Counted from the first letter of the stretch, positions 32,226 through 44,214 are shown. The stretch: DNA of 64,000 bases from Martinezella lusitana (GCF_900094565.1 NZ_FMAF01000003.1:248001-312000); one strand, 5' to 3'. Numbers and translations are program-made. The notes: generated by a model from the sequence alone, not told the origin.

Positions 32226-33821
32226 TTAGTCGACGTTGAAGACCAGCGGCTTGGCCTGGCGGATCGCGTGATGGGCGGTCAGCTTGGCCAACACATCATC
32301 GCTGATTGGGCCATCGACATAAAGCAGCGCGATCGCGTCGCCGCCCTGCTTGTCTCGGCCGAGCTGGAAGTTGGCGATGTTGACGCCAGCGGAGCCGAGC
32401 GTCGTGCCGATGAAGCCGATCATGCCGGGAACGTCGGTATTGGCGAGGTAGACCATGTGGTTGCCGACATCGGCGTCGAGGTTGATGCCCTTGATCTGGA
32501 TGAAGCGCGGCTTGCCATCCGAGAAGACGGTGCCGGCAACAGAGCGGGTCATGGTATCGGTGGTGACAGTCAGCTTGATGTAGCCGTCATAGACGCCGGT
32601 CTTGTCGCGCTTGACTTCGGCAAGCACGATGCCCTTTTCCTTGATCATGATCGGCGCCGAAACCATGTTGACATCGGCGACCTGATTGCGGATGAGGCCG
32701 GCCAGCAGCGCGCTCGTCAACGCCTTGGTGTTCATGCCGGCGGTGATGCCGTCATAAAGGATCTCGATTTCCTTGATCGGGTCTTCCGTGACCTGGCCGA
32801 CGAAGGCGCCGAGAACGTCGGCAAGCTTGATGAACGGCTTCAGGATCGGCGCTTCCTCGGCGGTGATCGACGGCATGTTGATCGCGTTGGAAACCGCACC
32901 CTTGACGAGGTAGTCGGCCATCTGCTCGGCGACCTGGAGAGCGACGTTCTCCTGCGCTTCCGTTGTGGACGCGCCGAGATGCGGCGTGCAGACGACGTTC
33001 GGCAGGCCGAACAGCGGGCTTTCCTTGGCAGGCTCGACTTCGAAGACGTCGAAGGCGGCACCGGCGACGTGGCCAGACTTGATCGCGGCAGCAAGCGCCG
33101 CCTCATCCACGAGGCCGCCACGGGCACAATTGATGATGCGCACGCCCGGCTTGATCTTGGCGAGCGCTGCGGCGTCGATGATGTTGCGGGTCTTGTCCGT
33201 CAACGGCACGTGCAGCGTAATGAAATCGGCCCGGGCGAACAGCTCGTCGAGCTCGACCTTGGTGACGCCCATTTCCTCGGCACGTTCCTTCGAAAGGAAC
33301 GGGTCATAGGCAACGACATGCATCTTCAGGCCGATGGCGCGGGCAATGACGATCGAGCCGATATTGCCGGCGCCGATGACGCCGAGCGTCTTGCCGGTGA
33401 TCTCGACACCCATGAACTTTGACTTTTCCCACTTGCCGGCCTGAGTGGAGGCGTCGGCAGACGGAAGCTGGCGGGCAACGGCGAACATCAGGGCGATGGC
33501 ATGCTCGGCCGTGGTGATCGAATTGCCGAACGGCGTGTTCATGACGATGATACCGCGGCGCGAAGCGGCGGGAATATCGACATTGTCGACACCGATACCG
33601 GCGCGGCCGACGACCTTGAGGTTCTTGGCCGCTTCGATGATCTTCTCGGTCACCTTGGTAGCGGAACGGATAGCGAGACCATCATAATTGCCGATGATTT
33701 CGAACAGCTTGTCCTTGTCCTTGCCGAGCTGTGGCTGGAAATCGACTTCGACGCCGCGATCGCGGAAAATCTGGACGGCGGTTTCCGACAGTTCGTCGGA
33801 TACGAGAACGCGAGGTGCCAT
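32226..33821 (-). CDS. serA: D-3-phosphoglycerate dehydrogenase
   Basis: 531 residues from the ATG at 33821, preceded by AGGAGG six bases upstream. Domain order is that of the long SerA type: substrate- and NAD-binding domains (GRAGIGVDNVDI, TLGVIGAGNIGSIV), an intervening domain (about 320-450) and a C-terminal ACT domain (VPGMIGFIGTTLGSAGVNIA) for serine control. Catalytic Arg (INCARGG), Glu and His (TPHLGAST) are present. It does the first step of serine synthesis and follows serC, 145 bases away, with a hairpin between. Confidence 0.95.
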   Translation of the reverse strand: MAPRVLVSDELSETAVQIFRDRGVEVDFQPQLGKDKDKLFEIIGNYDGLAIRSATKVTEKIIEAAKNLKVVGRAGIGVDNVDIPAASRRGIIVMNTPFGNSITTAEHAIALMFAVARQLPSADASTQAGKWEKSKFMGVEITGKTLGVIGAGNIGSIVIARAIGLKMHVVAYDPFLSKERAEEMGVTKVELDELFARADFITLHVPLTDKTRNIIDAAALAKIKPGVRIINCARGGLVDEAALAAAIKSGHVAGAAFDVFEVEPAKESPLFGLPNVVCTPHLGASTTEAQENVALQVAEQMADYLVKGAVSNAINMPSITAEEAPILKPFIKLADVLGAFVGQVTEDPIKEIEILYDGITAGMNTKALTSALLAGLIRNQVADVNMVSAPIMIKEKGIVLAEVKRDKTGVYDGYIKLTVTTDTMTRSVAGTVFSDGKPRFIQIKGINLDADVGNHMVYLANTDVPGMIGFIGTTLGSAGVNIANFQLGRDKQGGDAIALLYVDGPISDDVLAKLTAHHAIRQAKPLVFNVD

Positions 33822-33926
33822 GATAGGCCTCCTGAAAGGGTCAGCGATGATGAGCAATTCCAGGAAGATGCGAAGCGGTTTTCCGTCCGGAATTGCGTGA
33901 AAGCAAACAGATAATTCGGAATGCTG

Positions 33927-33949
33927 GGCTCCGCCCTATCGGCGGAGCC
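33927..33949 (-). terminator. Hairpin between serC and serA
   Basis: GGCTCCGCC and GGCGGAGCC form a perfect 9-bp stem with a 5-base loop, 17 bases after the serC stop. No T-run follows. It may limit read-through, so that serA is expressed partly on its own. Confidence 0.55.
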
Positions 33950-33965
33950 GTGAACGCTTGAAGTC

Positions 33966-35144
33966 TCAGGCAGCGGCCTGGGAGAGCGTCGCCTTCTGCG
34001 TTTCGAAGGCCCAGGAAAGCCAGGGCATCAGCTTCTGCATGTCGGCGGCTTCGATCGTCGCACCGGCCCAGATGCGCAGGCCCGACGGTGCGTCGCGATA
34101 GTGGCCGACGTCGTAGGCGACGCCTTCCTTTTCGAGAAGCGCGACCAGACCCTTGGCGAAATTCGCCTGGCCGTCTTCGTCCAGAGCGGCGATATCCTTG
34201 TCGACGATCTTCAGGCAGACGGACGTGTTGGACTGCGTCTCGGCCTTGGCGGCGAGATTGGCGATCCAGCCGTTGGCGGCGACGAAGTCATGGATGACCT
34301 TGGCGTTGGCGTCGGCGCGGCCGATCAGCGCCTTGAGGCCGCCGATCTCCTTGGCCCAGAGCAGAGCATCGATATAATCCTCGACGCAAAGCATCGACGG
34401 CGTGTTGATCGTCTCGCCGGTGAAGATGCCTTCGATGAGCTTGCCGCCGCTGGTCATGCGGAAGATCTTCGGCAGCGGCCAGGCGGGCTGATAGGTGGTC
34501 AGACGCTCGACGGCGCGCGGCGACAGGATGATGACGCCGTGTGCGCCTTCGCCGCCGAGAACCTTCTGCCAGGAGAAGGTGACGACATCGAGCTTGGCAA
34601 AGTCGAGGTTCTGCGCGAAAGCGGCCGAGGTGGCATCGCAGATCGTCAGGCCCTTGCGGTCGGCCGGGATGAAATCGGCGTTCGGAACGCGGACACCGGA
34701 GGTGGTACCGTTCCAGGTGAAGACCACGTCGCGGTCGAAATCGACGGTGGAAAGATCGGGCAGTTCGCCGTAGCCGGCTTCGAGCTTGCGGACGTCCTTG
34801 AGCTTCAGCTGCTTGACGACGTCGGTGACCCAGCCGGCGCCGAAGCTTTCCCAGGCGAGCATGTCGACACCGCGCTCTCCGAGCAGCGACCAAAGCGCCA
34901 TTTCGACGGCGCCGGTATCTGAAGCGGGAACGATGCCGATGCGGTAATCCGCCGGCACTTGCAGAATTTCGCGGGTAAGATCAATGGCCTGCTTCAGCTT
35001 GGCTTTGCCAACCTTCGCGCGGTGCGAACGGCCAAGGGCCGCGTCGGAAAGAGCGTCGAGCGACCAACCGGGGCGCTTCGAGCAGGGGCCAGAAGAAAAA
35101 TGGGTATTCTCCGGACGCGTGTCCGGCTTGGCGAGCTTAGTCAT
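33966..35144 (-). CDS. serC: Phosphoserine aminotransferase
   Basis: 392 residues, the alphaproteobacterial SerC type ([19 protein letters not shown] opening). PLP-binding lysine is in [14 protein letters not shown], and [15 protein letters not shown] and [11 protein letters not shown] are the usual active-site segments. It converts 3-phosphohydroxypyruvate to phosphoserine. The start has AGAGGAT seven bases upstream, and that site lies within a hairpin of the leader. Confidence 0.95.
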   Translation of the reverse strand: MTKLAKPDTRPENTHFSSGPCSKRPGWSLDALSDAALGRSHRAKVGKAKLKQAIDLTREILQVPADYRIGIVPASDTGAVEMALWSLLGERGVDMLAWESFGAGWVTDVVKQLKLKDVRKLEAGYGELPDLSTVDFDRDVVFTWNGTTSGVRVPNADFIPADRKGLTICDATSAAFAQNLDFAKLDVVTFSWQKVLGGEGAHGVIILSPRAVERLTTYQPAWPLPKIFRMTSGGKLIEGIFTGETINTPSMLCVEDYIDALLWAKEIGGLKALIGRADANAKVIHDFVAANGWIANLAAKAETQSNTSVCLKIVDKDIAALDEDGQANFAKGLVALLEKEGVAYDVGHYRDAPSGLRIWAGATIEAADMQKLMPWLSWAFETQKATLSQAAA

Positions 35145-35148
35145 GATG

Positions 35149-35201
35149 CTATCCTCTCAGATAGAAAGCCCTTCGTTGGGGAAGGGTGTCCCGCCGCGGG
35201 A
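35149..35201 (-). ncRNA. Structured serC leader (candidate serC RNA motif)
   Basis: Reading toward serC there are three consecutive hairpins: TCCCG/CGGGA (35201-35189), CCCTTC/GAAGGG (35086 is not involved; pairing is 35086-free, at 35186-35169), and CTATC/GATAG (35164-35149), the last containing the AGAGGAT ribosome-binding site. A conserved 'serC motif' RNA of Alphaproteobacteria stands immediately upstream of serC, so this may be it; the match was judged by position and general shape. TAATAT (35208-35203) just upstream could be a -10 element. Confidence 0.55.
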
Positions 35202-35400
35202 TATATTAGAAGCCGCCTGCAAGCGCAACAGAAAAATATACTCGTGTTGCTGCATCACGAATTCGTGCGAAAAGTTTGATGGGGCAAGTTACACGCAATG
35301 AAATTAGGTCAAATTCAGCCTCACAAAAGCTGGTTTCTGTGCCGACACGCAATCATATAAAGCATGGCGCTTATTGACTTGCGCCGACAGGAAATAACAA

Positions 35401-36195
35401 GTGTGCTCGATGTCTCTAACTGCACTCGCCGAAAGCCACTTCATGCCCGCGCAGCCAGTGCCTGTCTATCTGATCAACATTGATCGAGCGACAGACAGAC
35501 TGGCGGAAATTCAACGGCAGAGCGATGAACTCGGCATTCGGTTCGAGCGCGTCGACGGCGTCGATGGCGGACTCTTGCCGCGCGACCAATGGGTTGACGT
35601 CGATCACCTTCGCTTTCAACGCCGCCACGGCAGGATCATCCTTCCCGGAGAATACGGCTGCTATCGCAGCCACCTGATGGCCTTGCGCCAATTTTTGGCC
35701 AATGGCGGCGAAATGGCGATCATCATCGAAGACGATGTGGCCTTGGACGCTGATTTCCTCGCCCGCGCCATGGCAGCCAAGAAAGCAGCTCCCACGGCCG
35801 ATCTGATCAAGCTCGTCAATCACCGCTGGGGCGGCTTCCGCGTCGCAACGCGCAGCGACAAGGGAGATGCGATCGGTCGTTGCCTCTTCGGTCCCCAGGG
35901 ATCAACGGCGTGTTATCTGGTGACGCGAAGCGGGGCTCAAAAGATCGTGAAGTCGCTGGCCATCATGTCCCTACCCTGGGATGTCGCTGTCGAGCGCGGC
36001 TGGGACATGCAGACGTCCATCTTCAGCACGCGCACCAATATCGTCGGCTTCAGCCGCTTGCAGAAAAGCACGATGATCGGCTGGCGCCGCGACTATCGCG
36101 CGGCCAAATCCTCAGCGTGGCGACGTGTTCCCGCACACCTCTTCCGGACCTGGGATTTCTTTCGTCGGATCGCCTATGTGCTGACGACGCAGTAG
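35401..36195 (+). CDS. Glycosyltransferase family 25 protein
   Basis: 264 residues. VPVYLINIDRATDRLAEIQ is the family-25 opening, GEYGCYRSHLMALRQFL and IIIEDDVALDADFLA (EDD metal site) follow, and STACYLVTRSGAQKI is near residue 165. These enzymes build lipopolysaccharide outer core or other surface sugars. The start is a GTG with AGGA eight bases before; an ATG three codons later is also possible. TTGACT at about 35373 could be a -35 element. Confidence 0.8.
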   Translation: MCSMSLTALAESHFMPAQPVPVYLINIDRATDRLAEIQRQSDELGIRFERVDGVDGGLLPRDQWVDVDHLRFQRRHGRIILPGEYGCYRSHLMALRQFLANGGEMAIIIEDDVALDADFLARAMAAKKAAPTADLIKLVNHRWGGFRVATRSDKGDAIGRCLFGPQGSTACYLVTRSGAQKIVKSLAIMSLPWDVAVERGWDMQTSIFSTRTNIVGFSRLQKSTMIGWRRDYRAAKSSAWRRVPAHLFRTWDFFRRIAYVLTTQ

Positions 36196-36204
36196 GCACC
36201 CGAC

Positions 36205-37023
36205 CTACCAGGTGGTTACCCGCAAACCGATGCGTATCTCGTGGCGCGACAGAGCGCCATCGCGGCCCGTCGTCCCGCCGGCGCTTGCGGATGAATCGCC
36301 GAACATATCGCCGCCGGCGATGTGGGAGAAACGATAGCCGAGATCGACCTTTACGTTCGGCGCCACCTCGTAGGCGACGCCGGCCATCAGGGCATAGGTC
36401 ATGCGCCAGTCGCTGTCGCCGGGATAGCGTGCGCTGACCGAGGCCGCGCTACCGCAACCCGAAGCGCCGTCGATGCACGAGCCGACCGCATTGACGCTGC
36501 TCCAGGAAACCCGCGTCGCGCCGAGGCCGGCACCGAGATAGGGCGTGAATCCGGCAAGCGTTCCCAGATCAACGTAGCCATTCACCATCAAGCTGCCCGC
36601 CCTGAAGGAAGAGCGCGCCTTGGTGGAGCAGCCGGTACCGCCTGCCCCGCCGGAACAAGGCGAAGCGCTTGAGATGCTGCCATTGAAGTCACCGCTGAAG
36701 AAATCGCCGGTGACGTCGGCGCGCAACAGGTCATTGAACTGGTAACCGACACCGAGACCACCGGAAAAGTTGCCGCCGAACCGATCCGAATCGAAGCGTC
36801 CGGAGCTGCTATCGCCGCCAGCCGGATCATAGGCACGGAACGTCGTGTCGTTGCGGCTGGCGTTGACGGCGTAGCCGAGATCCCCGCGGACATACCACCC
36901 CTTCGCATCCTTGACGCTGACTTCGGGCATCTTGATTTCCGGCGGCGCGTCGCCTGCAAGGGCAGCACCCGCCGATGCGCCTGCCATCACCGTGGCCAGC
37001 GCCAGAGCGTCGAAACGGATCAT
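36205..37023 (-). CDS. Outer membrane beta-barrel protein (rhizobial Omp25/RopB-like), copy 1
   Basis: 272 residues with a signal peptide (MIRFDALALATVMAGASAGAALA) and good ribosome-binding site (GAGGGG). The mature part has WYVRGDLGYAVNAS, GVGYQFNDLLRADVTGDFF, YVDLGTLAGFTPYLGAGLGA, and a C-terminal strand GALSRHEIRIGLRVTTW ending in an aromatic residue, as in eight-stranded barrels of the outer membrane. It is convergent with the glycosyltransferase gene (9-base gap). Confidence 0.8.
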   Translation of the reverse strand: MIRFDALALATVMAGASAGAALAGDAPPEIKMPEVSVKDAKGWYVRGDLGYAVNASRNDTTFRAYDPAGGDSSSGRFDSDRFGGNFSGGLGVGYQFNDLLRADVTGDFFSGDFNGSISSASPCSGGAGGTGCSTKARSSFRAGSLMVNGYVDLGTLAGFTPYLGAGLGATRVSWSSVNAVGSCIDGASGCGSAASVSARYPGDSDWRMTYALMAGVAYEVAPNVKVDLGYRFSHIAGGDMFGDSSASAGGTTGRDGALSRHEIRIGLRVTTW

Positions 37024-37214
37024 TACCCCTCGCCTTCCATCCTTCGGGCGCAGCCCGCACACCGACCCGGCTGATTTTTGTCTCCGCTCCGGGCTCCAGC
37101 ACGAGGATCCGCGGCGGAATGACCATCATTCTCATTTCATTAACCATAGGGAATTCATGGTTAATGAAGCTTTAAAACGCCGAACAATTGCTTAACGAGG
37201 GAGATGAAAAAGCA

Positions 37215-37246
37215 AAAAGCCGCCCGGATGAAACCGGACGGCTTTT
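37215..37246 (-). terminator. Rho-independent terminator of the outer membrane protein gene
   Basis: On the reverse strand AAAAGCCG..CCGG pairs with CCGG..CGGCTTTT around a six-base loop and is followed by TTTTTGCTTTTT-like sequence, 22 bases after the stop of the gene at 37269. This is a well-formed terminator. Confidence 0.85.
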
Positions 37247-37268
37247 CAATGACTTGCGCGAGAGACGC

Positions 37269-38123
37269 TTACTTGTAGACCGGCTGCGGCTGGATCGGGA
37301 TATCGGCCGGCGGCATGTAGCTTGCGGTCTGGCAACCGCCGAAGGTGTAGCGGGCGCCGATGCGGGCTTCATGCAGGTTGAGGCCCTTGTCGTAGCCAGG
37401 ACCGCCGTTTTCCGCGTAACCGAACATGTCGCCGCCCTGGATGTGACGGAAGCGATAGCCAACGTCGGCCTTGAGGTTACATGTGAGGTCGATGGACGTA
37501 CCTGCCATCAACGCATAGGTGAAGCGCCAGCTGCCGCGGCCATTATGCGTGACGGAGCCGTCGCAGGAGTCCGGATTGGCGTCCGAGCACGAGGTGTTCT
37601 TCAGATTGCTCCATTTGACATAGGTGCCGCCGAGACCGCCACCGACATAAGGGGTGAACGCGCCATAGGTGCCGAGATCGACATAGGCGTTGGCAAGCAA
37701 GCTGTAGGCCGTCAAGGACGCCACGTCGCGGGAAGTCGCCGGAACAGCCGTGAAATCAGGGCCGCAGCCGCCGCAATCACCCTTCGTCGAGCCCTTGAAG
37801 TCCGACTTGAAGAGATAGTCCAGCGTCACGTCCGTCCGGAGGTAGTTGTTGATCTGGTAACCGACACCGCCGCCAAGCGTAACGTTGCCATCCAGCTTTG
37901 CGCTGTTGAAATCCACCAGGCTGGAATTCGAACCCTGGAAGTAGTTCGAGCCGCGCAGGTGGGTAAAGGCGTAGCCGACATCGCCACGCAGATACCAACC
38001 GCTGGATTGGGCGACTGCCACTTCCTGCGCCGGCTGCTGGGGCTCCGGTGTGTAAAGATCAGCGGAGAACGCTGACGTGCCGACAAGCAACGTGGCAAGT
38101 GCTCCAATCAGGGATTTCATCAT
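37269..38123 (-). CDS. Outer membrane beta-barrel protein, copy 2
   Basis: 284 residues with a signal peptide (MMKSLIGALATLLVGTSAFSA). It shares its plan with the neighbour at 36205: SGWYLRGDVGYAFTHLRGS, LGGGVGYQINNYLRTDVTLDY, NAYVDLGTYGAFTPYVGGG. The C-terminus has an extra Pro-rich tail (MPPADIPIQPQPVYK) after the last barrel strand. The two genes are tandem and probably arose by duplication, though quite diverged. Confidence 0.8.
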   Translation of the reverse strand: MMKSLIGALATLLVGTSAFSADLYTPEPQQPAQEVAVAQSSGWYLRGDVGYAFTHLRGSNYFQGSNSSLVDFNSAKLDGNVTLGGGVGYQINNYLRTDVTLDYLFKSDFKGSTKGDCGGCGPDFTAVPATSRDVASLTAYSLLANAYVDLGTYGAFTPYVGGGLGGTYVKWSNLKNTSCSDANPDSCDGSVTHNGRGSWRFTYALMAGTSIDLTCNLKADVGYRFRHIQGGDMFGYAENGGPGYDKGLNLHEARIGARYTFGGCQTASYMPPADIPIQPQPVYK

Positions 38124-38444
38124 GGTTTTGGCTCCAAATTTCTTGCCATTGGCACAGCAGATGCTTGCCAATCAAAACGACATGGCACGGATAATGATGA
38201 AAAGGAGTTAAAACCTGATTAACTACGAATATTTACCCTATCTATTCACGAATTATACTTTAATTTATACATTAGGAATAGATTATTTTATAATGAAGAG
38301 AACGGGATGCGCCCGTCCAGCCCCCTCTTCCCGGCGGAAAACGCGTGTATCTGCAAGTACATCCGGGGCCGGCTTTCTAAACCAATTGGCAACAATCGTA
38401 CCATTACAGTGCGGCAGCCGGGGGTTAAGCCCAGGAGGGAGTCG
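38124..38444. other. AT-rich divergent intergenic region
   Basis: 321 bases between the divergent barrel and SH3-domain genes. The part 38210-38300 is strikingly AT-rich for this genome (ATTATACTTTAATTTATACA and similar), so promoters for both sides are likely here, but no single promoter is clear. The upstream extension of the SH3 ORF to 38307 is not considered coding. Confidence 0.5.
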
Positions 38445-38999
38445 TTGACTTACCATCGAAAATTATGCGCCGGCCTGTGCCTTGCCCTTGTCTTCCTGAA
38501 TTCCGCGGCGCTTGCCGGCGCGATGCCGGTGAAGTCGGTTGCCGCTGCGGCATGGAACAAGGGACGCGAGACCGGATTGCCGATCCCACGCTATGTTTCG
38601 TTGAAGGCACACAAGGCGCGCATGCGGGTCGGCCCGTCGACGATCTATGCCACCAAATGGATCTATATCAAGCCCGGCCTTCCCATGGAGATCATCGACG
38701 AATACGGCCACTGGCGGCAGGTTCGCGACGATACCGGCGTCACCGGGTGGATGCACAGCGCCCTTCTTTCGGCGACGCGCACGGCGGTGGTCGCACCCTG
38801 GCTGACGAAGAATGCAATGCTGCGCGCCGATCCGGAGCCTACCGGAACACTGGTTGCCGAACTGCAACCACGGGTGCTGCTTTCACTGCACTCCTGCACC
38901 GGAGTTTGGTGCCGCGTTTCCGTCAGGGAACATGCGGCAAAAGGATACATCAGGCAGGACACGCTCTGGGGCGCCTATCCCGGCGAGATGTTCCAATAG
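38445..38999 (+). CDS. Secreted SH3-domain protein
   Basis: 184 residues from a TTG at 38445, chosen because AGGAGGGAG lies five bases upstream and a signal peptide (KLCAGLCLALVFLNSAALAGA) follows directly. Two bacterial SH3-like repeats are seen: SLKAHKARMRVGPSTIYATK with GHWRQVRDDTGVTGWMH (about 60-110), and AMLRADPEPTGTLVAEL with GVWCRVSVREHAAKGYIRQD (about 125-175). Such proteins bind peptidoglycan or other envelope partners in the periplasm. Confidence 0.8.
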   Translation: MTYHRKLCAGLCLALVFLNSAALAGAMPVKSVAAAAWNKGRETGLPIPRYVSLKAHKARMRVGPSTIYATKWIYIKPGLPMEIIDEYGHWRQVRDDTGVTGWMHSALLSATRTAVVAPWLTKNAMLRADPEPTGTLVAELQPRVLLSLHSCTGVWCRVSVREHAAKGYIRQDTLWGAYPGEMFQ

Positions 39000-39089
39000 A
39001 ACAAGGCCACGCCGTCGCCGAAAGCAGCATGGCCGCCCTTAACGGAGCGGCCACGAATCTCATATGCCCGATGGAATGCTGATGCTCGA

Positions 39090-40442
39090 TCAGGCGGCCG
39101 TGCGGACGCTTGAGATCACATCGATCAGCCCACCGACGATGCGCTCGATCTGGCTGCGATCGTCGCCCTCCGCCATGACGCGGATCAGCGGTTCCGTGCC
39201 GGAGGGGCGGATGACCAGGCGGCCGTTGCGGGCAAGCTCGCTTTCCGCATCGGCGATCGCCTTCCGTACCTGATTGTCCTCCAGAGGCTTGCCGCCGGAA
39301 ATGCGCACGTTGCGCAGCAATTGCGGCACCGGTTCGAAACGCCGGCAGACTTCGCTCACCGGTTTGCCCGTGCGCTTGACCGCGACGAGGATCTGCAAGG
39401 CAGCAACGAGCCCGTCGCCGGTCGTGCCATAGTCGGACAGCACAATGTGGCCGGATTGCTCGCCGCCGACATTGTAATTGTGCTGGCGCATGTGCTCGAC
39501 GACATAGCGGTCGCCGACCGCCGTGCGTGCCAGCGACATGCTGCGCTCTTCCAGGAAACGTTCCAGCCCGAGATTGGACATCACGGTCGCCACGATGCCA
39601 TTGCCGCGCAGCAGCTGGCTCTCGGCCCAGCTCTCGGCGATGACCGCCATGAGCTGATCGCCGTCGATGATCGTGCCTGTTTCGTCGACGATGATGACGC
39701 GATCGGCATCGCCATCCAATGCGATGCCGATATCGGCACGCACTTCATCCACCTTCCTCTGGAGCGCCACCGGGCTGGTGGAGCCGCAATTGAGGTTGAT
39801 ATTGGTGCCGTTCGGCTCGTTGCCGATGGTGACGACATCGGCGCCCAGCTCCCACAGGACGGCAGGCGCGACCTTGTAGGCAGCGCCATTTGCGCAGTCG
39901 ATCGCAATCCGCAGCCCCTGCAGCGTGACGTCGCGCGGCAAGGTGCGCTTGGCATGTTCGATATAGCGGTCGTGCACGCCGTCAACACGCTTCGCGCGGC
40001 CGATATTCTCGGCCTTGGCAAGATGCTCGGTCATATCCTTTTCAAGCAGATCCTCGATCTTCATTTCGAGATCGTCCGACAGTTTGTACCCGTCGGGGCC
40101 AAAGAGCTTGATGCCGTTATCTTCGTAAGGGTTATGCGACGCGGAGATCATCACGCCGATATCGGCGCGCAATGACCGTGTGAGCATGGCGACGGCCGGC
40201 GTCGGGATCGGGCCGAGAACGAAGGCATCGACGCCGGCTGCGGTGAAGCCCGCGACCATTGCATTCTCCAGCATATAGCCGGAAAGGCGCGTATCCTTGC
40301 CGATAACCACCCGATGTCGATGACTACCTCGATGGAAGATCGTGCCGGCAGCGATACCCACGCGCATGGCAAGATCGGGCGTCATCGGATAGATGTTGGA
40401 TTGACCGCGAATTCCGTCGGTTCCGAAATAGCGACGTTTCAT
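39090..40442 (-). CDS. glmM: Phosphoglucosamine mutase
   Basis: 450 residues from the ATG at 40442 (AGGAG upstream). [13 protein letters not shown] opening; the catalytic serine is in [15 protein letters not shown]; the metal loop is [14 protein letters not shown]; sugar loop GGEQSGHIV; phosphate loop [12 protein letters not shown]. It interconverts glucosamine-6- and glucosamine-1-phosphate for peptidoglycan and lipopolysaccharide synthesis. It lies downstream of ftsH, as in many bacteria, but a terminator stands between. Confidence 0.95.
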   Translation of the reverse strand: MKRRYFGTDGIRGQSNIYPMTPDLAMRVGIAAGTIFHRGSHRHRVVIGKDTRLSGYMLENAMVAGFTAAGVDAFVLGPIPTPAVAMLTRSLRADIGVMISASHNPYEDNGIKLFGPDGYKLSDDLEMKIEDLLEKDMTEHLAKAENIGRAKRVDGVHDRYIEHAKRTLPRDVTLQGLRIAIDCANGAAYKVAPAVLWELGADVVTIGNEPNGTNINLNCGSTSPVALQRKVDEVRADIGIALDGDADRVIIVDETGTIIDGDQLMAVIAESWAESQLLRGNGIVATVMSNLGLERFLEERSMSLARTAVGDRYVVEHMRQHNYNVGGEQSGHIVLSDYGTTGDGLVAALQILVAVKRTGKPVSEVCRRFEPVPQLLRNVRISGGKPLEDNQVRKAIADAESELARNGRLVIRPSGTEPLIRVMAEGDDRSQIERIVGGLIDVISSVRTAA

Positions 40443-40757
40443 ATGCACTCCTGTCGTTGCGGCATCCCATGAGATGCAGCGGCATCGAAATCGCTGCCTC
40501 GGATTCCGGAGACACGACGAGCATCGATGCTTGTGGCTCATGCCACAGATTGTAAAAATCGGCACTTAAATTACCGAGAACGGCTATTACAACGCGTTAC
40601 CATTAATAAGCACTAAAAAACTGCATAGGCGTGAGACAGGCAATATTCCGATTTCGCGGATCAAGGCGTTTGCGTTACTTCGCCCGGGTCCGTGGATTGT
40701 CATGCCGCTTCGCCAACGCTCAGTGCATTACCTCCTGTTGCACGCCGAAAAACAAAA
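40443..40757. other. Intergenic region upstream of glmM
   Basis: 315 bases between the ftsH terminator and glmM. The first 100 bases carry spurious ORF extension; the rest includes AT-rich sequence (40600-40625) that could hold the glmM promoter. No hairpin or gene was recognised. Confidence 0.4.
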
Positions 40758-40787
40758 GGCCAGCTCCCTATTCGAGGTAGCTGGCCC
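40758..40787 (-). terminator. Rho-independent terminator after ftsH
   Basis: AGGGCCAGCT and AGCTGGCC pair around a 13-base loop and are followed on the reverse strand by TTTTGTTTTTC, 32 bases after the ftsH stop. Confidence 0.85.
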
Positions 40788-40818
40788 TTCATTTTTGCAG
40801 TTTGGTGCTCTTGATCCG

Positions 40819-42762
<1,944 letters not shown>

Positions 42763-42877
42763 CGAACTCCCCAGCACTGAAACTTCCGCCGCAAAGCGAC
42801 GGCATTACTTGATCCCTAACATAGGGTTGCGCCAAGCCGTTGCCAAGGCAAACCGCGTCGGTGCATGTTTTTTCCGT

Positions 42878-44209
42878 CTATATGACTGAAAGCGGCAGCC
42901 GCCTATAGGCTTCACGACCAAAAGCGACCGAAAGCCGATCTGCGAATGTGAGATCGAATCGTGTCAAAAAGCGGTCGAACGGTGCAAGATAGGGCGAGAT
43001 GGTGACGTCTGCAGCCATATTGGCCTTATCCGCCTCGATCAGAGGCATCGCGGCGCGGGCGCGCTGTGCAGCCCCTCTCGGCAAATCCGGAGGAAGAAAG
43101 GCCGCACCCTCCGCCCCGGCGGCTTGCACATGGACAGGCGCCCGGCCTGGATTGACCACTTCGAAACGGCCATCCCAAATGGCCCTCGCGCCAGGCATGA
43201 GCGTCAGCGGCTCGATGTTGCGGCTTTCACGCATGAGGTAGAGCGCATCGCGGCGCAGGTCGAAGACCACCCCACCTGCCGTGCGTCGCCCAGGGCTTCC
43301 CGTAGTCACGAAATCGAGAATGCGTTCCATTTGCCCACGGCCAGGCCCGTAGGCTTTGCCGCCGAAAGCTGCTGCAAGATAGGACAAACTGTAGACGACA
43401 ACCGTTTCGTCTGACGAAAAGGCCGCTCGGTCGATGACACAAAGCGCGTTCGCATGAATGGCGGCGTAATCATCCAGCCATGAGGCTGCTTTTGCGGAAA
43501 GCGCGGCTCGATTTGCTCCACCATCCACGAAAAGAGCAGGGGCCGGTTCCCGCGCGAGGCGCATGCGCGTGCGCACGCGCTCGAACCGGCTATCCTCATT
43601 GCTGGGGTCATCGAGCCAGGATACACCATGCCTTTCGAGATAGGCGCGTATATCCATGCGCCGGCAAGCCAGAAACGGTCTGGCGATCCAGATGCGACGA
43701 TCAAACAGCACCGCGTCGGCAATGCCGGTGCCCATGCCATCCCCGCCCTCACCTCTGCGCGCGGCACGCATGGCCATCGTCTCGCGCTGATCATCCAGGG
43801 TATGAGCCGTAACGATCACATCCGCCGAGATTTCGGATGCCAGGTCGGCGAGTAGTCCGTAGCGCGCCTCGCGGGCAGCGGCCATGATGCCGCTCTTGGG
43901 CTTTTCGCCCTCCCAACGGCGCACGAAATGAGGAATGCCGTGAAGGGCACAGAGCGCGGCGACCTCTAGCGCTTCGTCCGTAGAGCCGGCGCGCAAGCCG
44001 TGATCAATGGTCGCGGCGGCAAGAGTAATCGCGGAATGGGGAGAGGATTTCAGCTGCTCGGCAAGGGCGATCAGAAGACCGGTGGAATCGCTGCCGCCGG
44101 AAATGGCGACCAGGATATGAGCAGGCTTCGAAAGGGAATGGAGAAAATCGGATGCTGCGGCTTCAGGCGTACGGGCTGTGGCAGCACCGGTCACAGCTTG
44201 AGTGGGCAT
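42878..44209 (-). CDS. tilS: tRNA(Ile)-lysidine synthetase
   Basis: 443 residues. PP-loop ISGGSDSTGLLIAL near residue 36; HTLDDQRETMAMRAARRGEG and SWLDDPSNEDSRFERVRTR are TilS hallmarks. It converts C34 of the CAU isoleucine tRNA to lysidine so that AUA is read as Ile. The order cpoB-tilS-ftsH is conserved in rhizobia; cpoB ends 5 bases upstream. Confidence 0.93.
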   Translation of the reverse strand: MPTQAVTGAATARTPEAAASDFLHSLSKPAHILVAISGGSDSTGLLIALAEQLKSSPHSAITLAAATIDHGLRAGSTDEALEVAALCALHGIPHFVRRWEGEKPKSGIMAAAREARYGLLADLASEISADVIVTAHTLDDQRETMAMRAARRGEGGDGMGTGIADAVLFDRRIWIARPFLACRRMDIRAYLERHGVSWLDDPSNEDSRFERVRTRMRLAREPAPALFVDGGANRAALSAKAASWLDDYAAIHANALCVIDRAAFSSDETVVVYSLSYLAAAFGGKAYGPGRGQMERILDFVTTGSPGRRTAGGVVFDLRRDALYLMRESRNIEPLTLMPGARAIWDGRFEVVNPGRAPVHVQAAGAEGAAFLPPDLPRGAAQRARAAMPLIEADKANMAADVTISPYLAPFDRFLTRFDLTFADRLSVAFGREAYRRLPLSVI

Positions 44210-44214
44210 GGCGA

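Noticed and set aside
32130..33422. 430-codon plus-strand frame opposite serA
   Set aside because: serA is certain and the frame crosses the hairpin at 32133-32166.
38307..38444. N-terminal extension of the SH3-domain protein
   Set aside because: The TTG at 38445 has a near-perfect ribosome-binding site and directly precedes a signal peptide.
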